From: Flagellimonas okinawensis
Lineage (GTDB): Bacteria > Bacteroidota > Bacteroidia > Flavobacteriales > Flavobacteriaceae
DNA length: 64,000 nucleotides
Assembly (NCBI RefSeq): GCF_029194005.1
Contig: NZ_JARFVA010000003.1
Span: 372,001-436,000, forward strand
Direction of reading: 5' to 3'
Part shown: positions 9,248-18,854 of the stretch, one piece after another
How the letters are laid out: every line of letters starts with the position of its first letter
How positions within the stretch are numbered: the stretch's first letter is position 1
Position numbers and translations under genes: made by a program
Notes under the pieces: model-generated
Databases searched by the model: none
What the model saw: only the letters and a program-made list of their open reading frames with translations
What the model was told of the DNA's origin: nothing

Positions 9248-11323
9248 ATGGCTCAAAATACAGCACCTACCCGATATACCATTACAGCAGCACTGCCCTA
9301 TACCAATGGTCCCATCCATATTGGACACTTGGCCGGCGTTTATGTTCCTGCCGATATATACTCACGTTATTTACGATTAAAAGGCAATGATGTCGCCTTT
9401 GTTTGCGGTAGCGATGAGCATGGCGTGGCCATTTCAATGAAAGCCAAAAAAGAAGGTGTAACGCCAACTGAGATTATTGACAAATACCATGGTATCATCA
9501 AAAAATCCTTTGCCGATTTTGGTATTTCGTTTGATAACTATTCCAGGACATCTGCGCAGGTCCACCATGAAACGGCCTCAGAATTTTTCAAAAAAATGTA
9601 CGATCAAGGTGACTTCATCGAAGAAGAAACCGAACAATTGTACGATGATGAGGCCAAACAGTTTTTGGCAGACCGATTTGTCATCGGAACATGCCCCAAA
9701 TGCGGACATGAAGAAGCCTATGGCGACCAATGCGAAAATTGTGGGTCTTCTTTGAATGCCACGGATCTTATCAATCCAAAATCTACCATAACCGGAACAG
9801 TTCCTTCCTTAAAAAAGACCAAACATTGGTTTTTGCCTTTGGATCGCTACGAAGGGTTCCTTAAAAAGTGGATACTGGAAGAACACAAATCCGACTGGAA
9901 ACCCAATGTGTACGGACAGTGCAAATCGTGGATCGATGAAGGTCTTAAGCCCCGTGCCGTGACCCGCGATCTGGATTGGGGCATACCTGTACCCGTGGAA
10001 GGAGGTGAAGGAAAAGTACTTTATGTTTGGTTCGATGCACCCATTGGCTATATTTCCTCCACCAAGGAATGGGCTGAACGCGAAGGCAAGGATTGGGAGC
10101 CGTATTGGAAGGACAAAGACACCAAATTGGTACACTTTATAGGAAAGGACAATATCGTTTTCCACTGTATCATTTTCCCAAGTATGTTGAAGGCCAATGG
10201 TGATTTTATCTTGCCCGACAATGTGCCGGCCAACGAGTTTTTGAACCTTGAGGGCAACAAACTTTCCACCTCCAAAAACTGGGCAGTCTGGTTACATGAG
10301 TATTTGGAAGAATTCCCCGAAATGCAGGATGTACTCCGCTATGCCTTGACAGCAAACGCACCTGAGACCAAGGACAATGATTTTACCTGGAAAGATTTTC
10401 AGGCAAGGAACAACAATGAACTAGTCGCCATTTTTGGAAACTTTGTAAACCGAGTTGCTGTGCTGACCCACAAATACTATAGTGGGGAAGTACCTGTACC
10501 TTCGGAACTTACAGAGGTGGACAAAGAAGCCTTGAATACACTAAAAGAATTCCCGGAAACACTTGCCAGGTCCTTAGAGCGGTACCGTTTCCGTGAAGCA
10601 AGCCAAGAATTGATGAACTTGGCTCGATTGGGCAATAAATACCTCGCTGATCAAGAGCCATGGAAATTGATAAAAACTGATGAGGAGCGTGTAAAAACCA
10701 TCATGTACGTGGCGCTGCAAATCGCAACAGGTTTAGCCTTTTTGAGCGAGCCTTTCCTTCCGTTCACTTCGGAGAAATTAAAGGGTATCCTGAATGTCGG
10801 GGCGAGTTCCATAAAGATAGATTGGGACGGTATCGCCGCTGCCGAAGCTTTGCTCCCGGCAGGTCATTCCATCAACAAAAGTGAATTGCTCTTCAGAAAA
10901 ATCGAGGACAAAGAAATCCAACAACAACTGGACAAATTGGAAGCCACCAAAAAAATCAATGCCCAAATGGAAAAAGAAGCTGCCCCACTGAAAGAGACCA
11001 TAACTTTTGATGATTTTGCCAAATTGGACCTGAGAGTGGGAACCATCATAGAAGCTGAAAAAATGCCCAAGGCCAACAAGCTTTTGGTGTTACAGGTGGA
11101 TATGGGACTTGAAACCAGAACTATTGTATCGGGCATTGCCAATAGCTTTGCTCCCGAGGACATTATAGGCAAAAAAGTTACCGTAGTCGCCAATTTGGCC
11201 CCAAGGAAACTGCGGGGAGTTGAAAGCCAGGGCATGATTTTGATGACCGAAAACAAAAATGGTAAATTAGTTTTTGTAAACCCGGATGAACAAGATGTCA
11301 CCAACGGGGAAACCATTAACTAA
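9248..11323 (+). CDS. metG: Methionine--tRNA ligase
   Basis: 691 residues. It charges tRNA-Met with methionine in the cytoplasm. The HIGH motif is HIGH at about residue 24 ([14 protein letters not shown]), the KMSKS loop is present as KLSTS near 337 ([12 protein letters not shown]), a zinc knuckle with four cysteines (CPKCG ... CENCG) lies around 148-164, and the WLHEYLE/anticodon region follows. From about residue 587 a C-terminal OB-fold tRNA-binding domain ([15 protein letters not shown]) is fused, as in E. coli MetG. Length is normal for the long form. The following gene starts 11 bases after its stop and may be cotranscribed. No T-box or other riboswitch is visible upstream. Confidence 0.98.
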   Translation: MAQNTAPTRYTITAALPYTNGPIHIGHLAGVYVPADIYSRYLRLKGNDVAFVCGSDEHGVAISMKAKKEGVTPTEIIDKYHGIIKKSFADFGISFDNYSRTSAQVHHETASEFFKKMYDQGDFIEEETEQLYDDEAKQFLADRFVIGTCPKCGHEEAYGDQCENCGSSLNATDLINPKSTITGTVPSLKKTKHWFLPLDRYEGFLKKWILEEHKSDWKPNVYGQCKSWIDEGLKPRAVTRDLDWGIPVPVEGGEGKVLYVWFDAPIGYISSTKEWAEREGKDWEPYWKDKDTKLVHFIGKDNIVFHCIIFPSMLKANGDFILPDNVPANEFLNLEGNKLSTSKNWAVWLHEYLEEFPEMQDVLRYALTANAPETKDNDFTWKDFQARNNNELVAIFGNFVNRVAVLTHKYYSGEVPVPSELTEVDKEALNTLKEFPETLARSLERYRFREASQELMNLARLGNKYLADQEPWKLIKTDEERVKTIMYVALQIATGLAFLSEPFLPFTSEKLKGILNVGASSIKIDWDGIAAAEALLPAGHSINKSELLFRKIEDKEIQQQLDKLEATKKINAQMEKEAAPLKETITFDDFAKLDLRVGTIIEAEKMPKANKLLVLQVDMGLETRTIVSGIANSFAPEDIIGKKVTVVANLAPRKLRGVESQGMILMTENKNGKLVFVNPDEQDVTNGETIN

Positions 11324-11334
11324 TTCAACCTTTC

Positions 11335-12780
11335 ATGAAATATCCCTTTTTGATTCTTTGTCTCGTATTTTTCCAGTCGGTGTCATCCCAAGAGAGATTT
11401 CTGGAAATTGAAAATGACATAAAAAACGGCAACCGAAAAATGCACACTGCCTTTTCCGTTGTTGATGATGAAACAGGGAATTTTGCCGTTTTTCTGGATG
11501 ACGACAACATGATGTACGGTTTTTTGTATTCGCCTTCATTACAACTTATCAGACGATTTGCATCGGAAGGCCTTCCCAAAAAATATAACCAAATAATCGG
11601 CTACTCCATTCTGGGACAAAAAATCCGGCTTTTCTTAAAGGATAAGAACGATAAAACCTTTGGCAGTGTACTTTTTGATTTTCAAAACGGAAGTACCCAT
11701 GAAACTCTTTACGATTTTAAACTGAAGCAAGAGTTTTATGTGGAAGGATATTCGAACGGATCTAAATTCCATCTGATCACCATGCCCAAAGACAGTAATA
11801 TATTTCAGGTATATGTTTTTGAAGAAGGCAAGGAGCAAATAAAAAGCACCATTGACCTATCCAACGAATCTTTTGTGGACAATCAAGCAGAACCACAAAG
11901 TCTCAATACCATAATGTCCACCGGTGGAAATATCTACACCACGGGAAGTCAGTATAGGTTTCAAGTTGACAAGATTGACCCTGAATCACCCAATTCCATA
12001 GAAACTACGAGTAAAATCGTAAAAATGTATCCGAGCAATACCGGTTTCAAATTAACAGTAGATACCCAAAGACACACCTATTTGATAGATGTATCCGCAC
12101 AAAATTTGGATTATACCTTATCGACGATAGAAAAACCCTATTTGTCCACTACTATGGCCAACTCCAATTCTTTTTTGCTGGACGACAAGATATATCTGAT
12201 CTCGTCGACACTCGAAGAAATGGTGTTTTCCGTAAAATCATTGGACACACAAGAAGAACTAAAGAATATCCATATCACCAAACACGATAATATTACCTTT
12301 AAAAACACCCCCATTATTCAAGAAGGAGGCACTTATAAAAACTATAGGGAATTGGATAAAACAAGTAAATTCCTCAGAAGACTGGCCAATGAAGATATCG
12401 GCATTGTTGCTTCCAAATATAACAACCACTATATTGTCACCATCGGATCAAAAAAGGAAATCAACCGAGGTGGTGGCATGATGATGCCCGGTTTCGGATT
12501 TCCCGTTGCTACAGCGGGCGCATTTACCGTAACTTTTAATCCAACGTATTTTGCCTATGGCAGCTATTCATCAACAAAAGCAACAAGGATTGAATGTATT
12601 TTCGATGAGGGTTTTAATCATAAAGAAGGAGAAGTTCCTCAAAACACGTTTGACAAGATCAAAAAGGCTGCTGACAAATTTCCAAAAAAGGAAGCTGAAA
12701 CTGTATTTAAACTTAATGACGATTACATCTGGGGGTTTTATAATAAGAAACTGGACAAATACATGACCTATAAATTTTGA
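11335..12780 (+). CDS. Secreted protein of unknown function
   Basis: 481 residues with a signal peptide (MKYPFLILCLVFFQSVSSQ). The body is rich in alternating beta strands (e.g. GNFAVFLDDDNMMYGFLYS, KIYLISSTLEEMVFSVKSL), suggesting a beta-propeller or beta-solenoid, with a Gly/Met-rich loop (GGGMMMPGFGFP, about residue 380). I recognise no family. It begins 11 bases after metG and is followed after 49 bases by tex, so it is probably in the same transcript. Confidence 0.8.
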   Translation: MKYPFLILCLVFFQSVSSQERFLEIENDIKNGNRKMHTAFSVVDDETGNFAVFLDDDNMMYGFLYSPSLQLIRRFASEGLPKKYNQIIGYSILGQKIRLFLKDKNDKTFGSVLFDFQNGSTHETLYDFKLKQEFYVEGYSNGSKFHLITMPKDSNIFQVYVFEEGKEQIKSTIDLSNESFVDNQAEPQSLNTIMSTGGNIYTTGSQYRFQVDKIDPESPNSIETTSKIVKMYPSNTGFKLTVDTQRHTYLIDVSAQNLDYTLSTIEKPYLSTTMANSNSFLLDDKIYLISSTLEEMVFSVKSLDTQEELKNIHITKHDNITFKNTPIIQEGGTYKNYRELDKTSKFLRRLANEDIGIVASKYNNHYIVTIGSKKEINRGGGMMMPGFGFPVATAGAFTVTFNPTYFAYGSYSSTKATRIECIFDEGFNHKEGEVPQNTFDKIKKAADKFPKKEAETVFKLNDDYIWGFYNKKLDKYMTYKF

Positions 12781-12829
12781 TCCACCATTAACCCTCAGTC
12801 CCCAAATCCCCTACTTAAAACAATAAGCA

Positions 12830-14962
12830 ATGCAACTTGTCCCCTATATAGTTCGCCACACAAATCTATCTGAAAAAAGTGTGGAAAACACGGTCTCCCT
12901 GTTGAACCAGGACTGCACCGTACCCTTTATTTCCAGATACCGCAAAGAGCTCACCGGAAATTTGGACGAAGTTCAGATTGGATCCATTGTAGAGTTCAAA
13001 AACCAGTTCGAGGCACTGGAAAAGCGAAAAGCCGCCATTATCAAGGCAGTTAAGGAACAAGATGCACTTACTCCCGAGCTGGAAGCCAAATTTTTAAATT
13101 GTACCGATCTGACCAGCTTGGAAGATCTTTACCTTCCATTCAAAAAGAGTAAAAAGACCAAAGCGGAAACCGCTCGCAAAAATGGATTGGTGCCTTTGGC
13201 CAAAATCATTATGGCACAAAAGAGCGATGAAATTGAGTACATTGCCTCCAAATACCTCAACAAGAAGGTCATCAACGAGGATGATGCATTGGAAGGTGCC
13301 CGCCATATTATTTCCGAATGGATCAATGAGCGCACCGACATACGAAACCAACTTCGGGGTCAGTTGGAACGCCATGCACTTATTACCACAAAAGTGGTCA
13401 AGACCAAAAAGGATGACGAAAAAGCACAAAAATTTCGTGACTATTTTGATTGGAACGAACCCTTGAGCCGTTGCCCTTCGCACCGTTTTTTGGCCATTAT
13501 GCGGGCCGAAAAAGAAAGTTTTATCCGAGTAAAGATCGAAATAGATGATGAACGTGCATTGCAAAACATGGAACGCCGTTTGATCAAATCCAATAATGCT
13601 TGTGCAGAACAAATAGAACTTGCCATCTCAGATGCTTATAAAAGGCTATTGCTTCCATCGCTGTCCAACGAACTTTTAAAAACCGCCAAGGAAAAGGCAG
13701 ATACGGATGCCATTCAGGTTTTTTCGAAAAACCTAAAGCAATTATTGCTCGGTGCCCCACTGGGCGAAAAACGAATCTTGGCCATAGACCCCGGATTTAG
13801 AACGGGATGCAAAATAGTGTGCTTGGATGAACACGGTGATTTAAAACATAACGAAACCATATATCCACATCCGCCACAACGGGATAGTTCGGGAGCGATC
13901 AAAAAAATAAGTTCTTTGGTGGATACTTATAAAATAGAGGCCATTGCCATAGGCAACGGTACAGCATCACGTGAAACAGAGCAATTGGTCAAAAGAATCC
14001 CATTTAAAAAAGACATTGATGTTTTCGTGGTAAGTGAAGCTGGCGCATCCATATATTCCGCATCAAAAATCGCGCGTGAAGAATTCCCGAACTACGATGT
14101 TACGGTTCGAGGTGCCGTATCCATCGGACGGCGTTTGGCCGACCCTTTGGCAGAATTGGTAAAAATTGACGCTAAATCAATCGGTGTGGGGCAGTACCAA
14201 CACGATGTGGACCAGACACAATTAAAGAATTCTCTGGATACGGTTGTGGAAAGCTGCGTGAATTCCGTTGGTGTCAATATTAATACGGCGAGTGTACCTC
14301 TTTTAAGTTATGTATCCGGCATAGGCCCCAAACTCGCCGAGAACATTGTTGTTCACCGAAACGAAAAGGGGGCGTTCAAAAACAGGGAAGAAATCAAAAA
14401 GGTGCCTCGCCTGGGAGGAAAGGCCTTTGAGCAGAGTGCCGGATTTTTACGCATCAAAAATGGAGATAACCCCTTGGATGATTCCGCAGTGCACCCTGAG
14501 CGATATGGATTGGTGACAAAAATGGCAAAAGACCAAGGTATCTCCATTGAAGAAATTATTGGAAACACTTCAGCTCTAAAGGATATCAACCTAAAAACCT
14601 ATTGTACCGAAACCATCGGAATGCCCACTTTGGAAGATATTATAAAAGAATTGGAAAAACCTGGTTTGGACCTAAGGGAAAAGGCCAAGGTATTTACCTT
14701 CAATCAAAATATCAAAGAAATTACGGATTTACGTCAAGGTCAATTGTTACCCGGCATTGTCAACAACGTTACCAATTTTGGTTGTTTTGTCGACATCGGC
14801 ATCAAAGAAAGCGGGCTCATACATATTTCAAATCTGTCGGATACTTTTGTAAAAGATGTCAATGAACATGTTAGTCTTCACCAACAGGTAGTGGTAAAGG
14901 TATTGGATGTTGATGTGACCAGAAAGCGAATCCAATTGGCGTTGCACAAACAAGGTAGCTAA
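12830..14962 (+). CDS. tex: Tex family RNA-binding protein (transcription accessory protein)
   Basis: 710 residues with the full Tex architecture: helical N-terminal domain with ENTVSLLNQDCTVPFISRYR, a YqgF/RNase-H-like domain from about 316 (ILAIDPGFRTGCKIVCLDE), tandem helix-hairpin-helix motifs near 493 (SGIGPKLAENIV) and a C-terminal S1 RNA-binding domain from about 637 (GIVNNVTNFGCFVDIG). Tex binds RNA polymerase and nucleic acids and affects gene expression and, in some species, virulence genes. Its stop codon abuts the ATG of the next gene with no spacer, so the two are translationally linked. Confidence 0.96.
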   Translation: MQLVPYIVRHTNLSEKSVENTVSLLNQDCTVPFISRYRKELTGNLDEVQIGSIVEFKNQFEALEKRKAAIIKAVKEQDALTPELEAKFLNCTDLTSLEDLYLPFKKSKKTKAETARKNGLVPLAKIIMAQKSDEIEYIASKYLNKKVINEDDALEGARHIISEWINERTDIRNQLRGQLERHALITTKVVKTKKDDEKAQKFRDYFDWNEPLSRCPSHRFLAIMRAEKESFIRVKIEIDDERALQNMERRLIKSNNACAEQIELAISDAYKRLLLPSLSNELLKTAKEKADTDAIQVFSKNLKQLLLGAPLGEKRILAIDPGFRTGCKIVCLDEHGDLKHNETIYPHPPQRDSSGAIKKISSLVDTYKIEAIAIGNGTASRETEQLVKRIPFKKDIDVFVVSEAGASIYSASKIAREEFPNYDVTVRGAVSIGRRLADPLAELVKIDAKSIGVGQYQHDVDQTQLKNSLDTVVESCVNSVGVNINTASVPLLSYVSGIGPKLAENIVVHRNEKGAFKNREEIKKVPRLGGKAFEQSAGFLRIKNGDNPLDDSAVHPERYGLVTKMAKDQGISIEEIIGNTSALKDINLKTYCTETIGMPTLEDIIKELEKPGLDLREKAKVFTFNQNIKEITDLRQGQLLPGIVNNVTNFGCFVDIGIKESGLIHISNLSDTFVKDVNEHVSLHQQVVVKVLDVDVTRKRIQLALHKQGS

Positions 14963-15865
14963 ATGCTCAAAATCGCATTTCATCCCATTTACAAGCACCC
15001 GTTGCCCAAAGGGCATAGGTTCCCCATGATCAAGTATGAGCTCTTGCCACAGCAATTACTTTATGAAGGCACCTGCACGGATGACAACTTTTTTGAGCCC
15101 TCGTTTGTAGAAGACCGATATATTTTGGAGGCCCATGACAGGGTTTATTATAGAAACTTGGTCAACTTGGAACTATCCAAAAAGGAGGCCCGAAAAATTG
15201 GATTTCCCCTAAGCAACGAACTTGTGCAACGCGAACGCATTATAGCCGACGGCACCATAAAGGGGTGCCATTTTGCTCTGGAACATGGAATTGCCATGAA
15301 CATTGCAGGAGGCACGCACCACGCTTACTCCAATAGAGGCGAGGCATTTTGCATGCTGAACGACCAAGCTATAGGCGCACGATATCTTTTAAAAAAAGGA
15401 TTGGCCAAAAAAATACTGATAGTGGATCTGGATGTTCACCAGGGCAACGGAACCGCGGAAATCTTCCAGACAGACCCTTCTGTTTTCACATTTTCCATGC
15501 ATGGTAAGGGCAATTACCCCTTTAAAAAGGAAACCTCGGACTTGGACATTCCTCTGGAAAAAGGCACCAAGGATGATGAATATCTATCTATTTTAAAAAA
15601 GAAACTGCCCGAACTATTGGAACAGGTACGTCCCGATTTTGTTTTCTACCTCTGCGGGGTTGATGTCCTTGAAACCGATAAATTGGGCACCCTTTCCATG
15701 ACAGTAGAAGGATGTAAGGAACGGGACCGTTTTGTACTTCAAACTTGCCACTATGCCAACATTCCAGTTCAATGCAGTATGGGTGGCGGTTATTCTCCAG
15801 AAATTAAAATAATCGTAGAGGCCCATGCCAATACTTTTCGCTTGGCACAAGATATTTATGAGTAA
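14963..15865 (+). CDS. Histone deacetylase family zinc hydrolase
   Basis: 300 residues of the arginase/deacetylase fold. Zinc and catalytic motifs are visible: GGTHHAY (about 115), ILIVDLDVHQGNGT (about 154, Asp and His zinc ligands) and CGVDVLETDKLG (about 230, second Asp). Bacterial members deacetylate acetylpolyamines, acetoin-related compounds or acetyl-lysines; the substrate here cannot be read from sequence. The start ATG follows the tex stop directly (TAAATG), and the Tex/HDAC pairing is seen in other Flavobacteria. Confidence 0.93.
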   Translation: MLKIAFHPIYKHPLPKGHRFPMIKYELLPQQLLYEGTCTDDNFFEPSFVEDRYILEAHDRVYYRNLVNLELSKKEARKIGFPLSNELVQRERIIADGTIKGCHFALEHGIAMNIAGGTHHAYSNRGEAFCMLNDQAIGARYLLKKGLAKKILIVDLDVHQGNGTAEIFQTDPSVFTFSMHGKGNYPFKKETSDLDIPLEKGTKDDEYLSILKKKLPELLEQVRPDFVFYLCGVDVLETDKLGTLSMTVEGCKERDRFVLQTCHYANIPVQCSMGGGYSPEIKIIVEAHANTFRLAQDIYE

Positions 15866-15895
15866 TTTTACCGACTACATTTGTTTTGATCAACC

Positions 15896-16738
15896 ATGAA
15901 GCATTTAAAATTCCTCGTTCTTATGATCTTGGCCACCACTATGACAGGTCAAGAATTACAGCAAAAACAAGACAAAAACCTTTGGAACAACTTTACTTAC
16001 GATGTAGGTAACATTTTTGGCGGAGTAGGATATTCCTATTCCAGACCATTCCATTGGAAAGGCAACGATTGGGCGAATTTTGGTTATTTAACGGGCGGTA
16101 CTTTGCTACTTTTTACCGTTGATGATGAGCTCAACAGATGGAAAAATGGATTTGAACAGGACATTCCCGACTTTGTTAAGGACTACGGCCATGAATATGG
16201 GAGTCCGGAAAACAATTACATGTTAACTGGAGGGGTTTACCTTGCTGGTCTGTTTACCAAAAATGAAAAACTAAGACGGACCGGTGTTCTGTTGATTTCA
16301 TCCGCTACCGCGGGTGGCTTTCTACAGCAAGTGAGCAAAAGAATCATTGGAAGGGCACGACCAAAAAGTGGAGCTGGTTCTGCTACTTTTGACCCATTGC
16401 ATTTAGATCGTGTCTATGATTTTGATTCCTTCCCATCTGGGCACGCCATGCTAGCGTTCAGTAATGCCTATGCCATTGCAAAACAGTTTAAAAGTCCTTG
16501 GATCAAAGGTGGGCTTTACACAGTGGGCATGATTCCCGGACTTATACGGGTCATGGATGATTTTCATTGGGTATCCGATGTAGCATTTAGTACCGTGCTC
16601 AGCATTTTCATCGTCGAATCCATTGATAGATACCTTGATTCCAAATACGATGAAAAATACAACGACCAAAAGTCGAAAAATGTGAGTTGGAACCTTTCTT
16701 TTGGGCCAAACACTTTAGGCGTTTCCCTTCAGTTTTAA
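15896..16738 (+). CDS. PAP2 family phosphatase, exported
   Basis: 280 residues with a signal peptide (ILATTMTGQ). The three-part PAP2 phosphatase signature is complete: KRIIGRARP (about 148), PSGHAM (about 179) and RVMDDFHWVSDV (about 218; Arg, His, Asp). Enzymes of this type remove phosphate from lipid phosphates such as undecaprenyl pyrophosphate or phosphatidic acid. This one is short on long hydrophobic helices and may be a periplasmic or outer-membrane form, as for lipid A phosphatases. It starts 30 bases after the deacetylase gene. Confidence 0.9.
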   Translation: MKHLKFLVLMILATTMTGQELQQKQDKNLWNNFTYDVGNIFGGVGYSYSRPFHWKGNDWANFGYLTGGTLLLFTVDDELNRWKNGFEQDIPDFVKDYGHEYGSPENNYMLTGGVYLAGLFTKNEKLRRTGVLLISSATAGGFLQQVSKRIIGRARPKSGAGSATFDPLHLDRVYDFDSFPSGHAMLAFSNAYAIAKQFKSPWIKGGLYTVGMIPGLIRVMDDFHWVSDVAFSTVLSIFIVESIDRYLDSKYDEKYNDQKSKNVSWNLSFGPNTLGVSLQF

Positions 16739-16819
16739 GGAATTGAAAACTGTTTTGTGTTAAATTTTATTTAGATTCATTTAAAATAATTATTTTTGTC
16801 TCCTATTTCACTTCTGGTA

Positions 16820-16981
16820 ATGGGAAAGAAAAAGGACAAGAAGAAACTCAAAAAAGCCTTGCTTCGCGAACTGCCCCCAACGGGTAAAGTCAAATCCAAG
16901 TGTTGTAAAAAGTATAAGAAAAGCGAAAGCAAGCGCTGTAAAAAATGCCCTTGCTTTGATTTGCTTAAAAAGGTGGCCTAG
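16820..16981 (+). CDS. Very small Lys/Cys-rich protein
   Basis: 53 residues from the ATG at 16820 (MGKKKDKKKLKKALL). Roughly a third of the residues are lysine, and five cysteines fall in a C-terminal cluster (CCKKYKKSESKRCKKCPCFD), which looks like a metal- or nucleic-acid-binding knuckle. A TTTATTT-rich region precedes it (16760-16800). No family is recognised, but start, composition and position argue for a real gene. Its stop codon lies inside a perfect hairpin (16972-16993). Confidence 0.65.
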   Translation: MGKKKDKKKLKKALLRELPPTGKVKSKCCKKYKKSESKRCKKCPCFDLLKKVA

Positions 16982-17021
16982 ATAAAGGCCACCACACCCA
17001 TAAATCCGAGAATTTCTCGGA
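16972..17021. terminator. Two hairpins between convergent genes
   Basis: GGTGGCC at 16972-16978 pairs with GGCCACC at 16987-16993, spanning the stop of the small gene. A second hairpin, TCCGAGA 17005-17011 with TCTCGGA 17015-17021, lies just before the end of the convergent CoA-transferase gene. Neither has a long T tract, so termination efficiency is uncertain. Confidence 0.45.
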
Positions 17022-17024
17022 ACT

Positions 17025-18527
17025 TTAAGATAGTTTCATCGTTTTATTGTCCCGAAAATTGATATGCCAAGAAAATGCCTTTTCCAAAATATGCGGTGTA
17101 TGCCCCCCAAGCGCTTTGGCCTCTTCAAAATAGTTACGTAGTTGTTGTTTGTACTCTGGGTGCACACAATTGTCCAAAATTACCTCGGCCCGCTCAATGG
17201 GCGACAATCCCCTCAAATCTGCCAATCCTTGTTCGGTAACCAAAATATCGACATCGTGTTCACTATGGTCTACATGGGGAACCATAGGAACAACATGGGA
17301 TATTGTATTGTTCTTGGGTGCCGATGGACATACAAAGATGCTGAGGTACGAGTTCCGGGCAAAATCTCCAGATCCCCCTATTCCATTCATCATTTTGGTA
17401 CCCAAAATATTGGTGGAATTTACATTGCCGTAAATATCAAATTCTATGGCGGTATTTATGGCGATGACACCTAGCCTTCTGATCACTTCTGCCGAATTGC
17501 TTATATTCTGTGGACGCAGCACCAATTTGTCCTTGTAATTTTCAAAGTTGGAAATAAAATGTCCGTGACATTCTTCCGATACAGTGATGGAAGAGGCAGA
17601 GGCAAAAATCATCTTGCCGGCATCCATTAGCTCAAAGGTACTGTCTTGGAGTACTTCGGAATACATGGTAAGCTCCTTGAATTTACTATCCTTAAAACCG
17701 GACAATACAGCATTGGCGATCTTTCCAATTCCTGCCTGCAAAGGCAGTAAAGATTTGGTCAATCGGCCATCTTCTACCTCTTTATCGAAAAACTTCAATA
17801 GGTGATGGGAGATGGCACTGGTATTCTCATCCGGTGGTGAAATCCGTGCCGGACTATCTGGCTTATTGGTAAAGACCACGGCCACGACCTTTTTAGGGTC
17901 AATTTTCATGTACTCAGTTCCAATCCGGCCATCAGGCTCGGTAATATGGAGTATTTCACGCTTGGGGTATGGTTTGGGTATGTAGATGTCGTGAATTCCC
18001 TTAAAGGATAACGGAATGGACATGTTCACTTCCACGATAATCTCATCGGCGGATTCGGTGAACGAAGCAGAATTGCCTACGGAAGTGGTCGGCACAATGT
18101 AACCGTTGGCATCCACATAGGTCGCTTCTACAATGGCAAGGTCTATCTTTGGCAAATGACCATTGTGCAGCATTTCAGCCGTTTCACTTAAATGTTGATC
18201 TACATAAAGGGTTTGATGGGTATTGATACTGTTTCGAAGGGTTGGATCGGCCTGAAAGGGCATTCTTTTGATCAAAGCTCCGTTCTCGGCGAGGTCGGCA
18301 TCGGTATTGTATCCCAATGAAGCGCCGCTCAATAGTGTGATCTTAATATCTTCCTCCTTGGCCCTTGCGGCAAAAGCAGGAAGTACTGATTTGCTGTCGC
18401 CAGCTTTGGTAAAGCCACTGACTCCCACAATGTAATTGTTCTTGATAAATTTTGCTGCTTCTTCGGACGTAAGAATCCTCTCCTTGTACGGGCTGTACAA
18501 GATTCTTTCCAATTGTTCTGTTTTCAT
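17025..18527 (-). CDS. Succinate:acetate CoA-transferase / acetyl-CoA hydrolase family
   Basis: 500 residues, the normal length of the AarC/Cat1/Ach1 family. It moves CoA between succinyl-CoA or acetyl-CoA and a free acid, closing a modified TCA cycle or clearing acetate. Visible are GVSGFTKAGDSKSVLPAF near the N-terminus, the LQAGIGKIANAVLSGF glycine loop, the segment YSEVLQD (Glu near residue 289) that corresponds to the catalytic glutamate in AarC, and the family block NSTNILGTKMMNGIGGSGDF. Which acyl-CoA is preferred is not readable. Its 327-base upstream region is described separately. Confidence 0.93.
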   Translation of the reverse strand: MKTEQLERILYSPYKERILTSEEAAKFIKNNYIVGVSGFTKAGDSKSVLPAFAARAKEEDIKITLLSGASLGYNTDADLAENGALIKRMPFQADPTLRNSINTHQTLYVDQHLSETAEMLHNGHLPKIDLAIVEATYVDANGYIVPTTSVGNSASFTESADEIIVEVNMSIPLSFKGIHDIYIPKPYPKREILHITEPDGRIGTEYMKIDPKKVVAVVFTNKPDSPARISPPDENTSAISHHLLKFFDKEVEDGRLTKSLLPLQAGIGKIANAVLSGFKDSKFKELTMYSEVLQDSTFELMDAGKMIFASASSITVSEECHGHFISNFENYKDKLVLRPQNISNSAEVIRRLGVIAINTAIEFDIYGNVNSTNILGTKMMNGIGGSGDFARNSYLSIFVCPSAPKNNTISHVVPMVPHVDHSEHDVDILVTEQGLADLRGLSPIERAEVILDNCVHPEYKQQLRNYFEEAKALGGHTPHILEKAFSWHINFRDNKTMKLS

Positions 18528-18854
18528 TTAGTTTTTATGGACATTAATTTGGCAGCCCTACTTGATTGTGATGGAGAGATGTATTCAGGGCTGCATTGAG
18601 TTTAGTATCCCTAAAAATACGGATATGACAGGGCTAATCATAATGTTTTATAAAGCCTTAACAGCAAAAAACGATTTTAAAAACGAAGCGCCCATAACCG
18701 TGCAAAAACCTTAAAAAACAAGATGCATATTTAACAAATACACAATAGGCAGAATATCCAATATGCATAACTTTCCATTTTTCAATGCAGCAAATAAGCT
18801 TAATATCCATCATGGATGTCACAATTGTTCTATTTTTAGGGCAAACTAGAAACC
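18528..18854. other. 327-base intergenic region between divergent genes
   Basis: No gene is visible. It must hold the promoters of the CoA-transferase (minus) and M28 peptidase (plus). Inverted repeats are seen: GCAGCCCT 18552-18559 with AGGGCTGC 18587-18594 in the CoA-transferase leader, and an ATGCATAT/ATATGCAT pair around 18723-18770. TATTTTTA near 18830 is a weak -7 element for the peptidase. Confidence 0.5.

Noticed and set aside
13094..13612. 172-codon antisense frame inside tex
   Set aside because: Shadow of the tex coding frame; no promoter or protein-like features. Similar antisense frames at 3548-4039, 6932-7387, 7617-8135, 30720-31364 and 32393-32908 are treated the same.
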